A stretch of 64,000 nucleotides of DNA from Vesta saturnalis (GCA_036346205.1 JARFJB010001819.1:4184001-4248000); one strand, 5' to 3'; positions 23,280-34,915 are shown, numbered from the stretch's first letter. Notes: a model not told the origin generated them from the sequence alone. Numbers and translations: made by a program.

Positions 23280-23283
<4 letters not shown>
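21043..23283. mobile_element. Tc1/mariner-type element with 430-440-bp inverted repeats
   Basis: The left arm (21043 to about 21483) starts CAGGGTGTCTAGAATCTACC; the right arm (about 22856 to 23283) is its inverted copy, ending at GTAGATTCTAGAC and lacking the outermost six or so bases. The arms agree over nearly their whole length, for example GCTACAACCCAAACATACAT in the left arm. Both ends touch (TA)n tracts, so the duplication, expected to be TA, cannot be seen separately. One transposase gene lies between the arms on the + strand. Confidence 0.88.
21644..22665 (+). pseudogene. Tc1/mariner-family transposase, broken
   Basis: The start MTYSSKERNNMLFCYYVSNR opens a helix-turn-helix region (ASELYLQTYMERRQLD). 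After a frameshift at GRV (near 21868) come TSLREIANEYNTSKDEAHVI, then TILFTDQAKFTNNG (first Asp), a stop replacing Trp after HIQ, NVWCGIIGTK, FQHDEAPAHNG (second Asp), a second stop in FNN-IGN, and WPPRSPDLTPLDFILWG (third Asp). The spacing from the second Asp to the last Asp of LTPLD is about 40 residues. The protein ends NGGQFEALL. The layout is that of the same wide group as the elements at 26631 and 29199. It is inactive because of two stops and a frameshift. Confidence 0.85.
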
Positions 23284-23350
<67 letters not shown>

Positions 23351-23352
23351 AT
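23284..23352. repeat. (TA)n microsatellite with short GT part
   Basis: A TA run joins the right end of one transposon to the start of the next (ACAACGTGTCCCAGATAAC at about 23359). Confidence 0.95.
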
Positions 23353-23578
23353 ATATATACAACGTGTCCCAGATAACATTTCCAGCATGGAGATTTCGCT
23401 ATTATAAAAAATACAGATTTGATTAAATTAGATGAATTACTCCTAAGGATTAGTGAAATTATAGGACACTCTCCAATTTGAAAATTTCCATGTATTTTAA
23501 GACTTATGGCAAGAAAAAGAAAAATGTCAAATTTATTTTTCTTGTAATATCTTTCTTGTGATATTCTTCCAAATTTAA
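23353..23578. mobile_element. Orphan end of another Tc1/mariner-type element
   Basis: Next to the (TA)n tract comes ACAACGTGTCCCAGATAACA, which has the ACA-x-x-GTGTC look of the neighbouring element ends. No mate was found before the Penelope repeat begins at 23579, so the element seems to have been cut off by it. Confidence 0.4.
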
Positions 23579-26500
23579 ATTAAACAAGTTGATTCGACAT
23601 TTCAACCAACTCCAAACCTTCCAGAAATTTCAAACACTTGTGCTGCAACTATTCCTGACGTCCCCACTTCTACACCTTCTACATTATGTACTAGACCAAC
23701 TACCCGAAGTCAAACACACTCGTCCAGATTAAATTTAAATTAGTTAACTTGTTTTATATTCTGTACTTGTTAAAAAATAGTTACCTTATTTCATTTTCTG
23801 TAATTGTCAAAATAAATTCTTGACAAAGGGAACAAAGGACGCTCCTGAAACGTTGAATTAATTTGTACGTTTATTTACACAAGTTTCAAACAAAAATGTC
23901 TTATTTAAACATTAATACTTGTGGAAATCTAAATAGAAAAACAACATTCCTATACGGAGATGAAACTTTGAATACCATCAAGACCTACAGAAAGCTACTT
24001 ATAAAAAAATGTGAAAGACTTACTAATTTAACTTTTTTAAAGCGTTGTCGTGACAAAATAATACCCAAGGGATTTAAATTGAAACCAAGACCAGACATTA
24101 ATGGTTCTTATAAGATTTTATTCAAAACAAGCCTTGCCCTTTTAAGAAAAGCGATTGCCAATGAAAGGGTTAAACTTGACTATCTCAACCGTATCCTTTA
24201 TGACACCTTCCAAACTTTACATGCTATCAAAATTCACCCTTTCATTTTCGATACGGTGGATCGCCTCGCCTCATTGAAAATACTGTAGAATCGTCCTTGA
24301 TGATAAAAACTAACCCACAAAAACAAAAATTTGAACGCCTGTCTCATACATCGCAAGCAAATAATGTAGAACTGTTAAGGACAGTACACAATTTCAGTGA
24401 CAAAGAATTTAATAATAATATCTGAATGTTTTAGGTAAACGGGTTTAATTTTGCCATTACTCCTAAACGGATTCCCGTAGAAAACATCATTACCAACGAA
24501 GAATACGCCTTAAAGGATACAGAATCTACGGTCGCTGACGAAATTAGGCTCAACGTAGCACACATTCTTAAGAACTGCAAACTCCCCAAACAGATATCAC
24601 CAAACAAGACCTCCAAATGTTAAACCAAATCAAAATTGACGACCAAACATTAATACTACCCGCTGACAAAGGAAACGCTACTGTCATTGTCAACTTTAAA
24701 GACTATCACCACAAGATGTGTGAACTGTTAACTTCTTCAGAATATAAGAAAAGTAAGTACAATCCTACCACCTACATACAAAAAACAACAAAATCTATCA
24801 TTAATTCTACAAAATTAGACAAAAAAACAAAACAGAAACTAATTCCAAGAGAGAAGAGTTCAAGAATCCCCAAAATATACGGAGTCCCAAAAATACATAA
24901 GGAAAACTGGCCATTACGCCCTATAGTCAGTGCATTCAATTCTCCGACTCATGACCTTGATCGTTATCTAGCAAAAATTATTCAACCGATTTGTGAAAAT
25001 GCTGTATCCTACATCAAAAACTCTTATGATTTTCTACACAAACTCAAAATTGTACCCTTGGCTCCAAATGACATTTTAGTTAACTTCGACATAATATCAC
25101 TTTTCATCAAAATACCTATTGAAGACACGATGAAAATTCTAGAAGAAAAACACTCAATAAACCAAGATATGCTCAAATTGATAAACCACTGCAAGCACTC
25201 AACCTATTTTACATACAAAGGACAATTCTACAAGCAAATTCAAGGAGGACCTATGGGCTCGCCACTCTCTCCAGCTTTTGCGAATGTATATATGGAACAT
25301 TTTGAAACCACTGCTTTAAATTCTGCAGATTTAAAACCTAAATGTTGGTTTCGTTATGTTGACGACACATTTGTAGTTTGGCCCCATGGAAAAGGAAGCT
25401 TGAACCGTTTCCTAGTACATATCAACATTCACGACAACATCAAATTTACTATGGAAGTTGAAGAAAATGATTCACTCCCTTTTTTAGACACCCTAATAAC
25501 AAGACTTCCTAATAGTAAATTTACACAAAGTTTATCGAAAACCAACTCATACGAATAGATACTTGAACTCTCTCTCGCATCACCACCCTGTTCAATTACG
25601 TAGCGTTATGAAATCCTTGATATACGCCGCTCTTACCAATTATCTGACCAAAATTCTAAAACGGAAGAGATGAAGACTATTATTAAAATACTACTTCAAA
25701 AGTTCAAAATGGATACAAAGATCAAGAAATATTGAAAATTACCAACGAAGTAAAAAGACCAAGAAATAATAACTTGTCAAACAATGATGAACGCAAGATT
25801 GCTGTTATTCTACCTTATATAAAAGGAATTACAGACAGAATAGCAAAGAAATTTCCCAAAAACGACTTCAGACCGGTATTCAAACCACATTCAACTTTGT
25901 CCCAAATTTTTAGAAACCCCAAAGACAAAATTCCCAATGAAAACCAAGGAGTATATCAGATACCGTGCAACAACTGTCGAAGAACTTATATCGGACAAAC
26001 TAATAGAATATTATATGCGAGAGCCGATGAACACAAACTAGCAATTAAACAGCACAATACATCATCGTCTTTAGCTGCACATCATTTAGATACAGGACAC
26101 CAAATTAACACCAACAATATCCGTTTAATTGCACCTCTATATACCTTACAAGAAAGAATTATTAGAGAAGCAGTTGAAATTGAAAGAAGATCGAACGCCC
26201 TCAATAAACGAGACGGCACTTCTAGAATGCCACAAATTGGAAGAATACCATTAAACAAGTTTAATGGACATTTCAACCAACTCCAAAGCTTCCAGAAATT
26301 TTAAACACTTATGCTGCAACTATTCCTAACGTCCCCACTTCTATACCTTCTACATTATGTACTAGACCAACTACCCGAAGTCAAACACACTCGTCCAGAT
26401 TAAATTTAAATTAGTTACCTTGTTTCATATTCTATACTTGTTAAAAAATGGTTACCTTATTTCAATTTCTGTAATTGTCAAAATAAATTCTTGACAAAGG

Positions 26501-26579
26501 GAACAAAGGACGTTCCCGAAACCTTGAATTAATTTGTACGTTTATTTACACAAGTTTCAAACAAAATTGTCTTATTTAA
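23579..26579 (+). mobile_element. Penelope-like retroelement with two 330-bp pseudo-LTRs
   Basis: Direct repeats at 23579-23908 and 26250-26579 share nearly all bases from ATTAAACAAGTT to TTCAAACAAAA-TGTCTTATTTA. Between and overlapping them is one coding region of Penelope type. Penelope elements are retroelements with a telomerase-related reverse transcriptase and a GIY-YIG nuclease, and such pseudo-LTR repeats come from tandem insertion. The right copy ends at a (TA)n tract. A GGGAAC hairpin followed by GAAAC in each repeat recalls the hammerhead ribozyme known from this class. Confidence 0.92.
23893..26304 (+). pseudogene. Penelope polyprotein: reverse transcriptase plus GIY-YIG nuclease
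   Basis: The N-terminal part (23893-24288) ends in IPKGFKLKPRP. A frameshift, then a stop and shift near 24422-24440, lead to GFNFAITPKRIPVENII. The reverse transcriptase runs from 24617: LPADKGNATVIVN, YGVPKIHKENWPLRPIVS, LVNFDIISLF, GGPMGSPLSPAFANVYMEHF, the catalytic RYVDDTFVVW and LPFLDTLI. A one-base shift near 25530 changes frame (VYRKPTHTNRYLNSLSHHHP). The nuclease at 25732-26304 has GVYQIPCNNCRRTYIGQTNR, the GIY-YIG core with a CCHH-like finger, then ADEHKLAI and SLAAHHLDTGHQI. The protein end (FNQLQSFQKF) lies inside the right repeat. Four or so lesions make it inactive, but the two catalytic domains are well preserved. Confidence 0.93.

Positions 26580-26580
<1 letters not shown>

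Positions 26581-26630
<50 letters not shown>
26581..26630. repeat. (TA)n microsatellite
   Basis: A pure TA run separates the Penelope repeat from the fold-back element. Confidence 0.95.
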
Positions 26631-26632
<2 letters not shown>

Positions 26633-29161
26633 TGACCCAAACTCGATGGCCAAAACGAAAACAGCTGATTCCTCTGGCCAAAAGGAACAAAAAACTGTTA
26701 ATACAGGGTGTGTCTATTGTTAATGGTGTCCAAGATGTTAACTGTTTTTTAATTTTTTCTATTTCGTGGACTTATTTTTTAAATCACGCTGTATCTCTTC
26801 CAAACTAGAAGAGTTACAAGAAAACACATTAGGAGAAATTTGTAGAAGATGAAATTGCCTTAAACAATATTGAATTCATTCGAGACAAACTCATCATTCA
26901 ACATTTTTAATGACATAATGAATTCAGAAATGATTTTTTTTCAAATCCCAAGACAAATTTCCAAGAGGAATATTTTTCCAATAGAGATGGATTTGATACA
27001 TGGCCGATGAAGGAAAAACTTCCTTTTTTCATAAGCTTCACAACGATATGAAAAAAACTTATGGTTGACGTACTAATTACTGAATTGTTACAGGAAGACA
27101 CCTAAGGAAAAACTTTTAGAGCATAAAATTACCTTCAAAAATATGGTAGAGTAGATGAGAATCGACGATTTGTCCCTCACTTTTCAATCAATCTGTACAT
27201 TTACGGCAAGAAATACGTCTCCTTTACTGATATCTTTTCATCACTGTAGCAACGACTTGACATTAGTAAGTTAGTTGTCAAAATTTGTTTGCTATTACAG
27301 TTTTGCTGATTTCAATACGAGTTCTTTCTGTTGTAGTGATATTGTAATTTAGTTTTTGAGTCGTTCTTGTTCTTGTTCGTGTTCGTGTTTTCCTTCCTGA
27401 GTCATGTTTTCAAATGAAGAATATGCCGATATTCATTATTATTATGGAGTTGCCCAAGGGAATGCGAGTGAGGCTGCTAGACTGTATGCAGCTGCTTTCT
27501 CAAGAAGAATTCATCCAGAAAGGAGAGTTTTCTCTAGAGTACACACTGCTCTAAGAGAGAGAGAGGGGATCTTTTAGGATCCTAAGAGATCAAGAGGAAT
27601 TTCATAATGTTGAGAGGATTGACGACGTAATCCAGCATTTCGAAGCGAATCCTGAGATTAGCATGCGGCGGTCATCCAATGTATTACAGATGCCACGAGA
27701 TACAATACGGAGAACTCTTAAGGCTGACGGAAGACGTGCGTATCACGTGACGGGAGTTCAAGAACTTTAGATGGAGATCTGGGTCGGCGGATTGAGTTTT
27801 GCCAATGGTATCTCAATTCAGTTAGGAATGATCGAGATTTCCAAAAAGCAATCTTGTGGACGGATGAGGCCACCTTTACAAGGTCAGGAATCTTCAATAT
27901 CCATAACACGCACGTCTGGGCACATGAGAACCCACATACTATGAGACCAAATAGCTTTCAACACCAGTTCAAAGCTAATGTTTGGGTTGGTTTACTCAAC
28001 AATCAACTTATTGGTCCATATATTCTGCCAGATAGAGTCAATTCAGTGAATTTTTTGAATTGCTTTTAAGAAAACCTCCCTGAATTGACGGAGGAGGTTT
28101 CATTGGCAACAAGAGCAGATATGTGGGTTCAACTTGATGGTTGTCCTGCCCACTACGGAAGAGGTGTGAGAGATTGGCTAAACGAACATTATCCCCAACG
28201 TTGGATTTGAAGAGGTGGTACAGTGACGTGGACTCCAAGATCTCCAGATCTCACCCCTCTTTCTGGATGAATTCTTCTTGGGAAAGCAGCTGCATACAGT
28301 CTAGCAGCCTCACTCGCATTCCCTTGGGCAACACCATAATAATAATGAATATCGGCATATTCTTCATTTGAAAACATGACTCAGGAAGGAAAACACGAAC
28401 ACTAACAAGAACAATAATAATAACAGGAACAAGAACGACTCAAAAACTAAATTACAATATCACTACAACAGAAAGAACTCGTATTGAAATCAGCAAAACT
28501 GTAATAGCAAACAAATTTTGACAACTAACTTACTAATGTCAAGTCGTTGCTACGGTGATGAAAAGATATCAGTGAAGGAGACGTATTTCTTGCTGTAAAT
28601 GTACAGATTGATTGAAAAGTGAGGGTCAAATCGTCAATTCTCATCTACTCTACCATATTTTTGAAGGTAATTTTATGCTCAAAGTTTTTCCTGAGGTGTA
28701 TTCCTGTAACAATTCAGTAATTAGTACGTCAACCATAAGTTTTTTTCATATCGTTGTGAAGCTTATGAAAAAATGAAGTTTTTCCTTTATCGGCCATGTA
28801 TCAAATCCATCTCTATTGGAAAAATATTCCTCTTGGAAATTTGTCTTGGGATTTGAAAAAAAATCATTTCTGAATTCATTATGTCATTAAAAATGTTGAA
28901 TGATGAGTTTGTCTCGAATGAATTCAATATTCTTTAAGGCAATTTCATCTTCTACAAATTTCTCCTAATGTGTTTTCTTGTAACACTTCTAGTTTGGAAG
29001 ATACAGCGTGATTTAAAAAATAAGTCCACGAAATAGAAAAAATTAAAAAAAAGTTAACACTTGGAAACCATCAACAATAGACACACCCTGTATTAACAAT
29101 TTTTTGTTCCTTTTGGCCAGAGGAATCAGCTGTTTTCGTTTTGGCCATCGAGTTTAGGTCA

Positions 29162-29163
<2 letters not shown>
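26631..29163. mobile_element. Fold-back Tc1/mariner-type element with about 900-bp arms
   Basis: The left end reads GGTGACCCAAACTCGATGGC; the right end on the other strand reads GGTGACCTAAACTCGATGGC. The inverted arms are about 26631-27525 and 28257-29163 and differ by few bases. Inside the left arm lie the 5' untranslated region and the first 40 or so codons of the transposase; the right arm repeats them inverted. Only about 730 bp are unique. (TA)n tracts border both ends. A second motif, TACAGGGTGTGTCTATTG, lies about 70 bp inside each end and could be the terminus of the original element. Confidence 0.88.
27404..28260 (+). pseudogene. Tc1/mariner-type transposase, C-terminus replaced by inverted arm
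   Basis: It starts MFSNEEYADIHYYYGVAQGN with ASEAARLYAAAF, a helix-turn-helix region. After frame changes near 27560-27770 (a GAGAGA run) it continues RIEFCQWYLNSVRNDRDFQK, AILWTDEATFTRSGIFN (first Asp), HVWAHENPHTM, NVWVGLLNNQLIGPYILP, a stop, MWVQLDGCPAHYGRGV (second Asp), and TPRSPDLTPL (part of the third box). At that point the sequence turns into the inverted copy of its own N-terminal region, so the end of the protein is lost. A closely related but separate copy lies on the minus strand at 29795-30690. Confidence 0.87.

Positions 29164-29198
<35 letters not shown>
29164..29198. repeat. (TA)n microsatellite
   Basis: A TA run joins the right end of the fold-back element to the CAGGGTGTAAAAAC end of the next. 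Confidence 0.93.
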
Positions 29199-29201
<3 letters not shown>

Positions 29202-29329
29202 GGTGTAAAAACAGTGCGTAATTCTTATGTTCCTCCGCAAGTATTGTAAATAGAGAAAATCTTTAAATATAAATATAAAACGTTGTGTATTAGTTTTTTC
29301 TCCGTAACCTAAAAATATCTGCAATTCTA

Positions 29330-29688
29330 CAGGGTGTTGCATTTTTGGAGATAGTTTACTTAAATTAAACACCTTGTATATTTTTAAATATTCTTATTCT
29401 GTCATCAATTGTATATCAGGTAATGCTTTGTTTTTAATTAGGATCAGCTGTTACAGAGTTATTCACCATTTTTAGGAAAAATATGACGTATGCAAACTAC
29501 GAATAAAATCTGCGGCGGCCACATTGTGACAGATAAATCAAAAATATTTGTCAAACGTTTCTCAAGATCATCTACTGTCATCCGAAAAATTTGAAGTTAA
29601 ATTCCGTTGTACACGGTGTTTGCTACGGTGGTACAATAATTTAATATTTCGATTCGGCATAACTCAATTTTTTTAATGAAACACCCTG
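29330..29688. mobile_element. MITE with CAGGGTGTT ends
   Basis: The left end CAGGGTGTTGCATTTTTGG and the right end CAGGGTGTTTCATTAAAAAA (other strand) point inward. TA lies outside both (29328-29329, 29689-29690). It is 359 bp and has no ORF. Confidence 0.55.
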
Positions 29689-29794
29689 TATGTTGTAAGT
29701 GATTCAGATAGAGAAATAAATTCTCTTTCGATTTTATATTGGGTTTACTATACCTAAAGTTGACACTTTAAATTATTGCAGTTTTAAGAATAAC

Positions 29795-30690
29795 AGTGCC
29801 GTGTTATGCGTATTTTGGCCACAGAATCAATTGACACTAGGACTTGAGGACGATTGCCCTTCATTTGACGGCACGCCTCTTCAATACGTTCCGCCAGCTC
29901 TTCCCGTTTTTCTATTATCGTCTCGTAAGCAATGTTTTTTAAGTATCCTCACACATGAAAATCCTAAGGCGTAATATCTGGTGATCTTGGAGACCACGCC
30001 ACTGGCCCCCTTCCAACTTTTTCAACTCCTGGCTGATCAATTTGTGTAAACCGCCCATCTCTTTGGATCGTTTACATTCATTCATGCTCTCGCCTGTCTT
30101 CTAAAATGCGCGGGAGCACCGTCCATCCGGAACCAGCTGTATTCATTTGTGTAGCGATGGGTGCTTCATGAACAAATCGAAAAGATGATTGGTCAAGAAG
30201 TTCAAAAAAAGTTTAGAATTAAGATGTGGAGATAAAAGAAATGGACCAATAACATCCGTTTATAGGGCCCAGTCACACATTAACGCTAAGCTCATGTTGA
30301 TAAGACCTATCATGGGTTTTTCTTGGATTTTCTTGAGCCCATGCATGACCATTGTGGTGGTTAAAAATCCCTGTTCGAGTGAAGGTAGCTTCTTCTGTCC
30401 AAAGAATTGTTTGCAAAAATTCTGGATTATCTCCAACTGAATCAAGTAGCCAGTTACAAAATGTCATGCAACGGTTTTGGTCACCAGGGAGTAGATTCTA
30501 TACAGGCTGTAAATGGTATGGCTTCCTATTATCTTTATGAAGTATACGTAACACTTGATTTTGATGTTTGCAAACGTAACGCTGCTCATCGAGAACTCAA
30601 TCGAGGATTATTGTCAAATGTTCTCAGTATGGCATTTTCATGATTGTTTCTTCTTCCAGGCCGCTCTGAATCTCGAGTATGTTTCAAACC
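29795..30690 (-). pseudogene. Tc1/mariner-type transposase, broken
   Basis: On the minus strand this reads RDSERPGRRNNHENAI and LRTFDNNPRLSSR, then HKDNRKPYHLQPV, LPGDQNRCMTFCNWLLDSVG, TILWTEEATFTRTGIFNHHN (first acid of the triad is Glu after Thr, a change from the usual TDEA) and HAWAQENPRKTH. Damaged parts follow to WSPRSPDITP-DFHV-GYLKN (third box, with stops on both sides of the last Asp region) near 29990. It is related to the transposase at 27404 but clearly a different copy. It has at least five stops. Confidence 0.82.
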
Positions 30691-30760
30691 AAATTTTCGA
30701 AAATGGTGTTTTTGTGAGTACCATCGTCATTTTCAAGAATTTAGTTTAAAACCCATTTTT

Positions 30761-33056
30761 TTTCTAAATTTGATATATTAAACGAAAGCTAGTCAATAAT
30801 TCGATTTCTAAAATCGATAAAAGATTTTCAAAATTCCTATCTTGTTTAAATAACGTAAGTGTATTTCAAAAATGACTAAGTTGGGTACTGTTCATCAATG
30901 TATAACGTTGAATGAAAAATAACGTTATTCAATGATATTACTGTTTATTTCTGTCTATATTTCGAATTAAAGAGGAATGATTGTGAATAATTAAGTAAGT
31001 ATAGGCAATGCAACGAAAAAAACGAAACACGTCATTAATTTATTTAGCTAGTTCCAACAAATTATTCATACTACTATTTCGTATGTCCCCATGATCCAAA
31101 GGAGATAGAAACAATCTAGAACGTAGGGACTACTTACATAAATTAACGACGTGCCTCGAAAATTTCGTTGGATAAGCTATACATATAACTAACGTGTAAC
31201 ATTACGTCATTGTGTAGACTTAAAGGTGAATTTAGATGTGGCGGATTTCCGACGTACGAAATTAAATCTTATTTCTGCATTTTATTTGAACTGTGGGTGA
31301 CCCTACAATAGGTACCTACAGGGATGTTAATTTTGTTGTATGTCAAAACAAGAGATTTTTCGAATTTAAGTTCTTTATTAATTTGATACCTGTAGAATTC
31401 TTATATAAATAGGTACATTAAAGAAATTAAATTAGAAAATAAAACAAACAATTACAAACGACATCTCACGTAATAGCTTTATTTTTTCGTATATAAATAA
31501 TTCTCGTCTTTACATTTAGGTTATATTGTGCGTTTTTCAAAACCTTAAATAGAAAACTACCGAAAATAGTCGGTTTCTTCAGTCTTAGAGTTTCTAAAAA
31601 AATAGGTTAATTAACTAGGTTTTGCTCTAAAGTGTTATTGAAAAACAAGTTATTTTATTTAGAAAATAAAAACTGAGATTTATGTTGGGTTTCATTTTTT
31701 AAGGTTAGGTTTAAATTACAAAACAAGTGTCCCCAAATTCTGATTCACCATTCACCTATTACAGCGATATTTCTGCAGGTGTCTCAGTCACGAAGTTGTA
31801 GTCTTCAAAATTTTGGAAAACGTTCATGTATTTTATTCTAAAACAAGGAAGACAATATTTTATATCTGTTAAATAACTCTTCATTGATGAACGCAAGACT
31901 TACGTCCTTGAAATTTTATTTCGGTATTTTTTAGGATATGAAGGTAGTTTAGCTTCGACTATACCCCTACAGTTATGATAATAATTATTCATACGCCTAA
32001 TTATAGGCAAATAACATAACAATGTCAGGTTGTATGCACCTGTATCATCAACGTATCTGATCAATGCGTTTAAAGTAATAAGAATAATGCGTAATAAAAA
32101 GATGAGGAATCCTGTACTTTAGTACGATTACCTAATAAATATCTATATATGACATGTAAGAAAACAGGAATAGTACCTAGTATATCATAAAGTAACACAC
32201 ACATTAATAATCAGCGGTGTACTTTTTAAAAATCAACTTAATTCTCACCTGTACCTTATTGGGGCATGCGCATTGTTAGAAATTGTGTAGGAAAGCGCGT
32301 GGGACGCCATTTTAATGTGATGCTTTGTAATTGTTAAGGGTTTTTGTTATCAACAAGAATCGAAAAAAAAATGGATAAGAGGCAGCGAATACGGTAATAT
32401 AGGTAAGTAAAATAATTCACATTTAACAATATACTTGCAGTCTGCCCTTTCTCAACTTACATTTTCTTATGCGCTATGCTAATGATTACACTAAAATTGA
32501 TCAAGAATTATGCATATTATTAGTATGAAATTGAAAGCTAATGTTATAGGAGGCATTATAGGGTTGATGTGAGAGTGAACATATTTTGAATAAATGTTGT
32601 TTATTTTGACTTTCAACAACGCGGGAACAATCTAGGACGCCCACTTCATTTTTTGCTACTTATCAGCTATTGGGCATGTGCAATAAGGATTTGGTACTTT
32701 TCTAATTTTCCACAATATTAATTTTACAATATTTTATTTATAATTAATACAAAATATGATCAAATAGGCTTTTATTTATTCCTTAATTCTATAATTGTTT
32801 TAATTGCTTTAGATTAATTTCTCATTTAAATCTGCACACGATGTTTTGAAATATTCAGATTGTTGTGAAGTGTTGTCAATATTTTTTGTTAAAGAATAAA
32901 AATCAATTGTAAATTTTGAATCATTAAAATGAAAATTCATTTTTAATTTTGAAAATGTGATTTTTTATATTTCATTTATCATAAAAGTTATGGATACAAA
33001 AGCTAATAATTTATGCAGGCTTAAAGTATATTTTGTACTATTTAATTTATTTTCAG
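30761..33056. other. Upstream region of CTDSPL2 with a possible 5' exon
   Basis: No ORF of note occurs. At about 32258-32402 a locally GC-richer stretch (GCATGCGCATTG, GCGCGTGGGACGCCATTTT) ends in CGGTAATATAG followed by GTAAGTAAAA, a good splice donor. This would fit a non-coding first exon of CTDSPL2, joined to the acceptor at 33056, but that is inference. GGGACGCCATTTT and a related GGACGCCCACTTCATTTT at about 32635 repeat the motif. Confidence 0.4.
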
Positions 33057-33067
33057 CTCTCAAAGAA

Positions 33068-34069
33068 ATGTGGCTCAGAAGTGAAAAACGTAACAAATTA
33101 CGCACATTTACATTATGCGCAAATAAACTAAAAAAAACTTCAATGAAACGAAATTGTTGGTCTCAAAAGAAAGTGAAAAACTTAGCACTTTCAATATGTA
33201 AAGATTTCTGCGAGACTAAAAAAGACAAAGTTTTTGTTGTCGGGTGCGTGAAAGCGAATACCTGCAACAAAATTGATGTTAATTCTAAAGTATCAGAAGA
33301 TTGCAAAGAAAACTATGAGGCACAATTGGTTCCTGATTTATATGTATTTCGAAATTTGGAAAATGAGACGACCGATAAAAATGCTAATTTAGATAACGAT
33401 TTTGAAGGAATTGAAGGTCATTCTACAGGAAATAATAAAACTTTTAACACTATTTTTTCAGTAAATATGAATGTACCTCAAACAAGTAATGAGGGAACAT
33501 CAGAAAGTTATGCATTAAATGAAAGCCTATCAAAAGAAATGGAGTATTCCACTATTGAAATAGATTCAGATTTAAATATAAATTGTACGAATTCAATTAA
33601 AAATGATTTTGATTCAACAAAATTTTCATATCCAACATTTACAGAAAAAATTTGTGATGCTATGTATTATGACTATCAAACAGTTAAATCAGATTATCAA
33701 GAATATCCCTTGATAAGTGATCTTAATAATGTTAATACTCAAGATTTTACTACATTGCTGGACGAGGAAATGTCCAAAAATAATTTAATTAACATAAATA
33801 ATGTTAGTAATAACATGGATTATGATTTTAATGTGCAGTATTGTTCGAATGTATCTAATTCTTCAATAATAACTAGTATAGTAGAGCCAAGCAGGAATTT
33901 GGAGGAAGAACGGCTGGATAGGAATCCTGATCATGTTGAAGTTGAAGATACTTGGGAGGCTTTTGATCCATATCTTTTTATTAAACATTTACCACCTCTT
34001 ACATTTGAGATGCGTTCGAAGTGTCCTGCTTTGCCGTTAAAGACAAGGTCCAGTCCAGAATTTAGTTTG
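33068..34069 (+). CDS. CTDSPL2: CTDSPL2, large N-terminal coding exon
   Basis: The exon follows a TTTATTTTCAG acceptor at 33056 and ends at GAATTTAGTTTG with the donor GTAAGT. The start MWLRSEKRNKLRTFTLCANK at 33068 was chosen because it is the first Met after the acceptor and because family members begin with a basic M-x-LR stretch. The middle 270 residues are acidic and Asn/Ser-rich, low in recognisable motifs, as in other CTDSPL2 proteins. The end is the diagnostic part: WEAFDPYLFIKHLPPLTFEM, then CPALPLKTRSSPEFSL, which runs in phase 0 into the catalytic exon at 41268. The gene continues after a 7198-bp intron. The total protein would be about 510 residues. Confidence 0.93.
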
Positions 34070-34915
34070 GTAAGTTGGGCCAATTTTGACTTATTTTGTT
34101 GTATATTGTATTGTCTGTCATACATTGCTTTTATGGGATAACACCATTTTGCCTTTTTTAGATAATAATTTTTAAGTTACAAGAAATAAGAATGTGGTGA
34201 ATATTAATCTAATGTTAAATTTTTTAGAATTACGTGATAATGCTGAATAAGAATTACAAGAAAAACAATGCAATGTTTCGTACTACAACCATATTATCCA
34301 TTTTGTAATGCGTATACTAATACATAGTCTGTATTTGCATTTTTTACTTTAATAGGTAAATCGTGCCATAACAAGCAATAATAGGAATTATTTTTATGGC
34401 TAATGTTTCGTAATAAAATTGTGTATTAAATAAAAGTTATTAAAACAAATGGAGTCAGCACAGAATTAATTGAACAAAAATTTTATCAATCTTAACGTCA
34501 CAGTGTTCTGTATTTCGAATAAAAAGAAAATTTCATGTAAAAATAAAGTTATAGTTATATTAAGTATTAAGAATGGTAAGGGTTGTTTATGGGTCAAAGA
34601 CAATGTTTGGAAACTGTGATGCTTATTTTTCCTCCAATGTCTTTTTAATTCTTTAGTTGAGTTAAGAAAGCGAAGTTATGGAGTAGTTATATTTTCAAAT
34701 GCATAAATGAAATGTGCTTATTTTACTTATCAACCTATCAATCTAAACGTAGACATGGTAAATTAAAAACTATTACTGATCTGACGAACAAATAATTTTT
34801 TATGGTAAATACCCATGCAGAAAGTTACATACTTTCCATTCATTTTAATATTTTGTACATATTTGTTGCTCGTACAGTGAGAAAACTTTGGCAAGTGCAG
34901 TTAGTTATTTATTAA

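Larger units (their letters stand above)
29199..30760 (-). mobile_element. Tc1/mariner-type element, one end recognised
   Basis: The left end CAGGGTGTAAAAACAGTGCG follows a (TA)n tract, as in the two preceding elements. A transposase on the minus strand fills 29795-30690. The right inverted end was not found, so 30760 is only an outer estimate. A small MITE-like unit lies inside at 29330-29688. Confidence 0.6.

Noticed and set aside
32957..33067. Start of CTDSPL2 at the Met codons at 32957 or 32990
   Set aside because: The sequence before 33057 looks like a splice acceptor and AT-rich intron; the first Met after it begins a basic stretch typical of the family.
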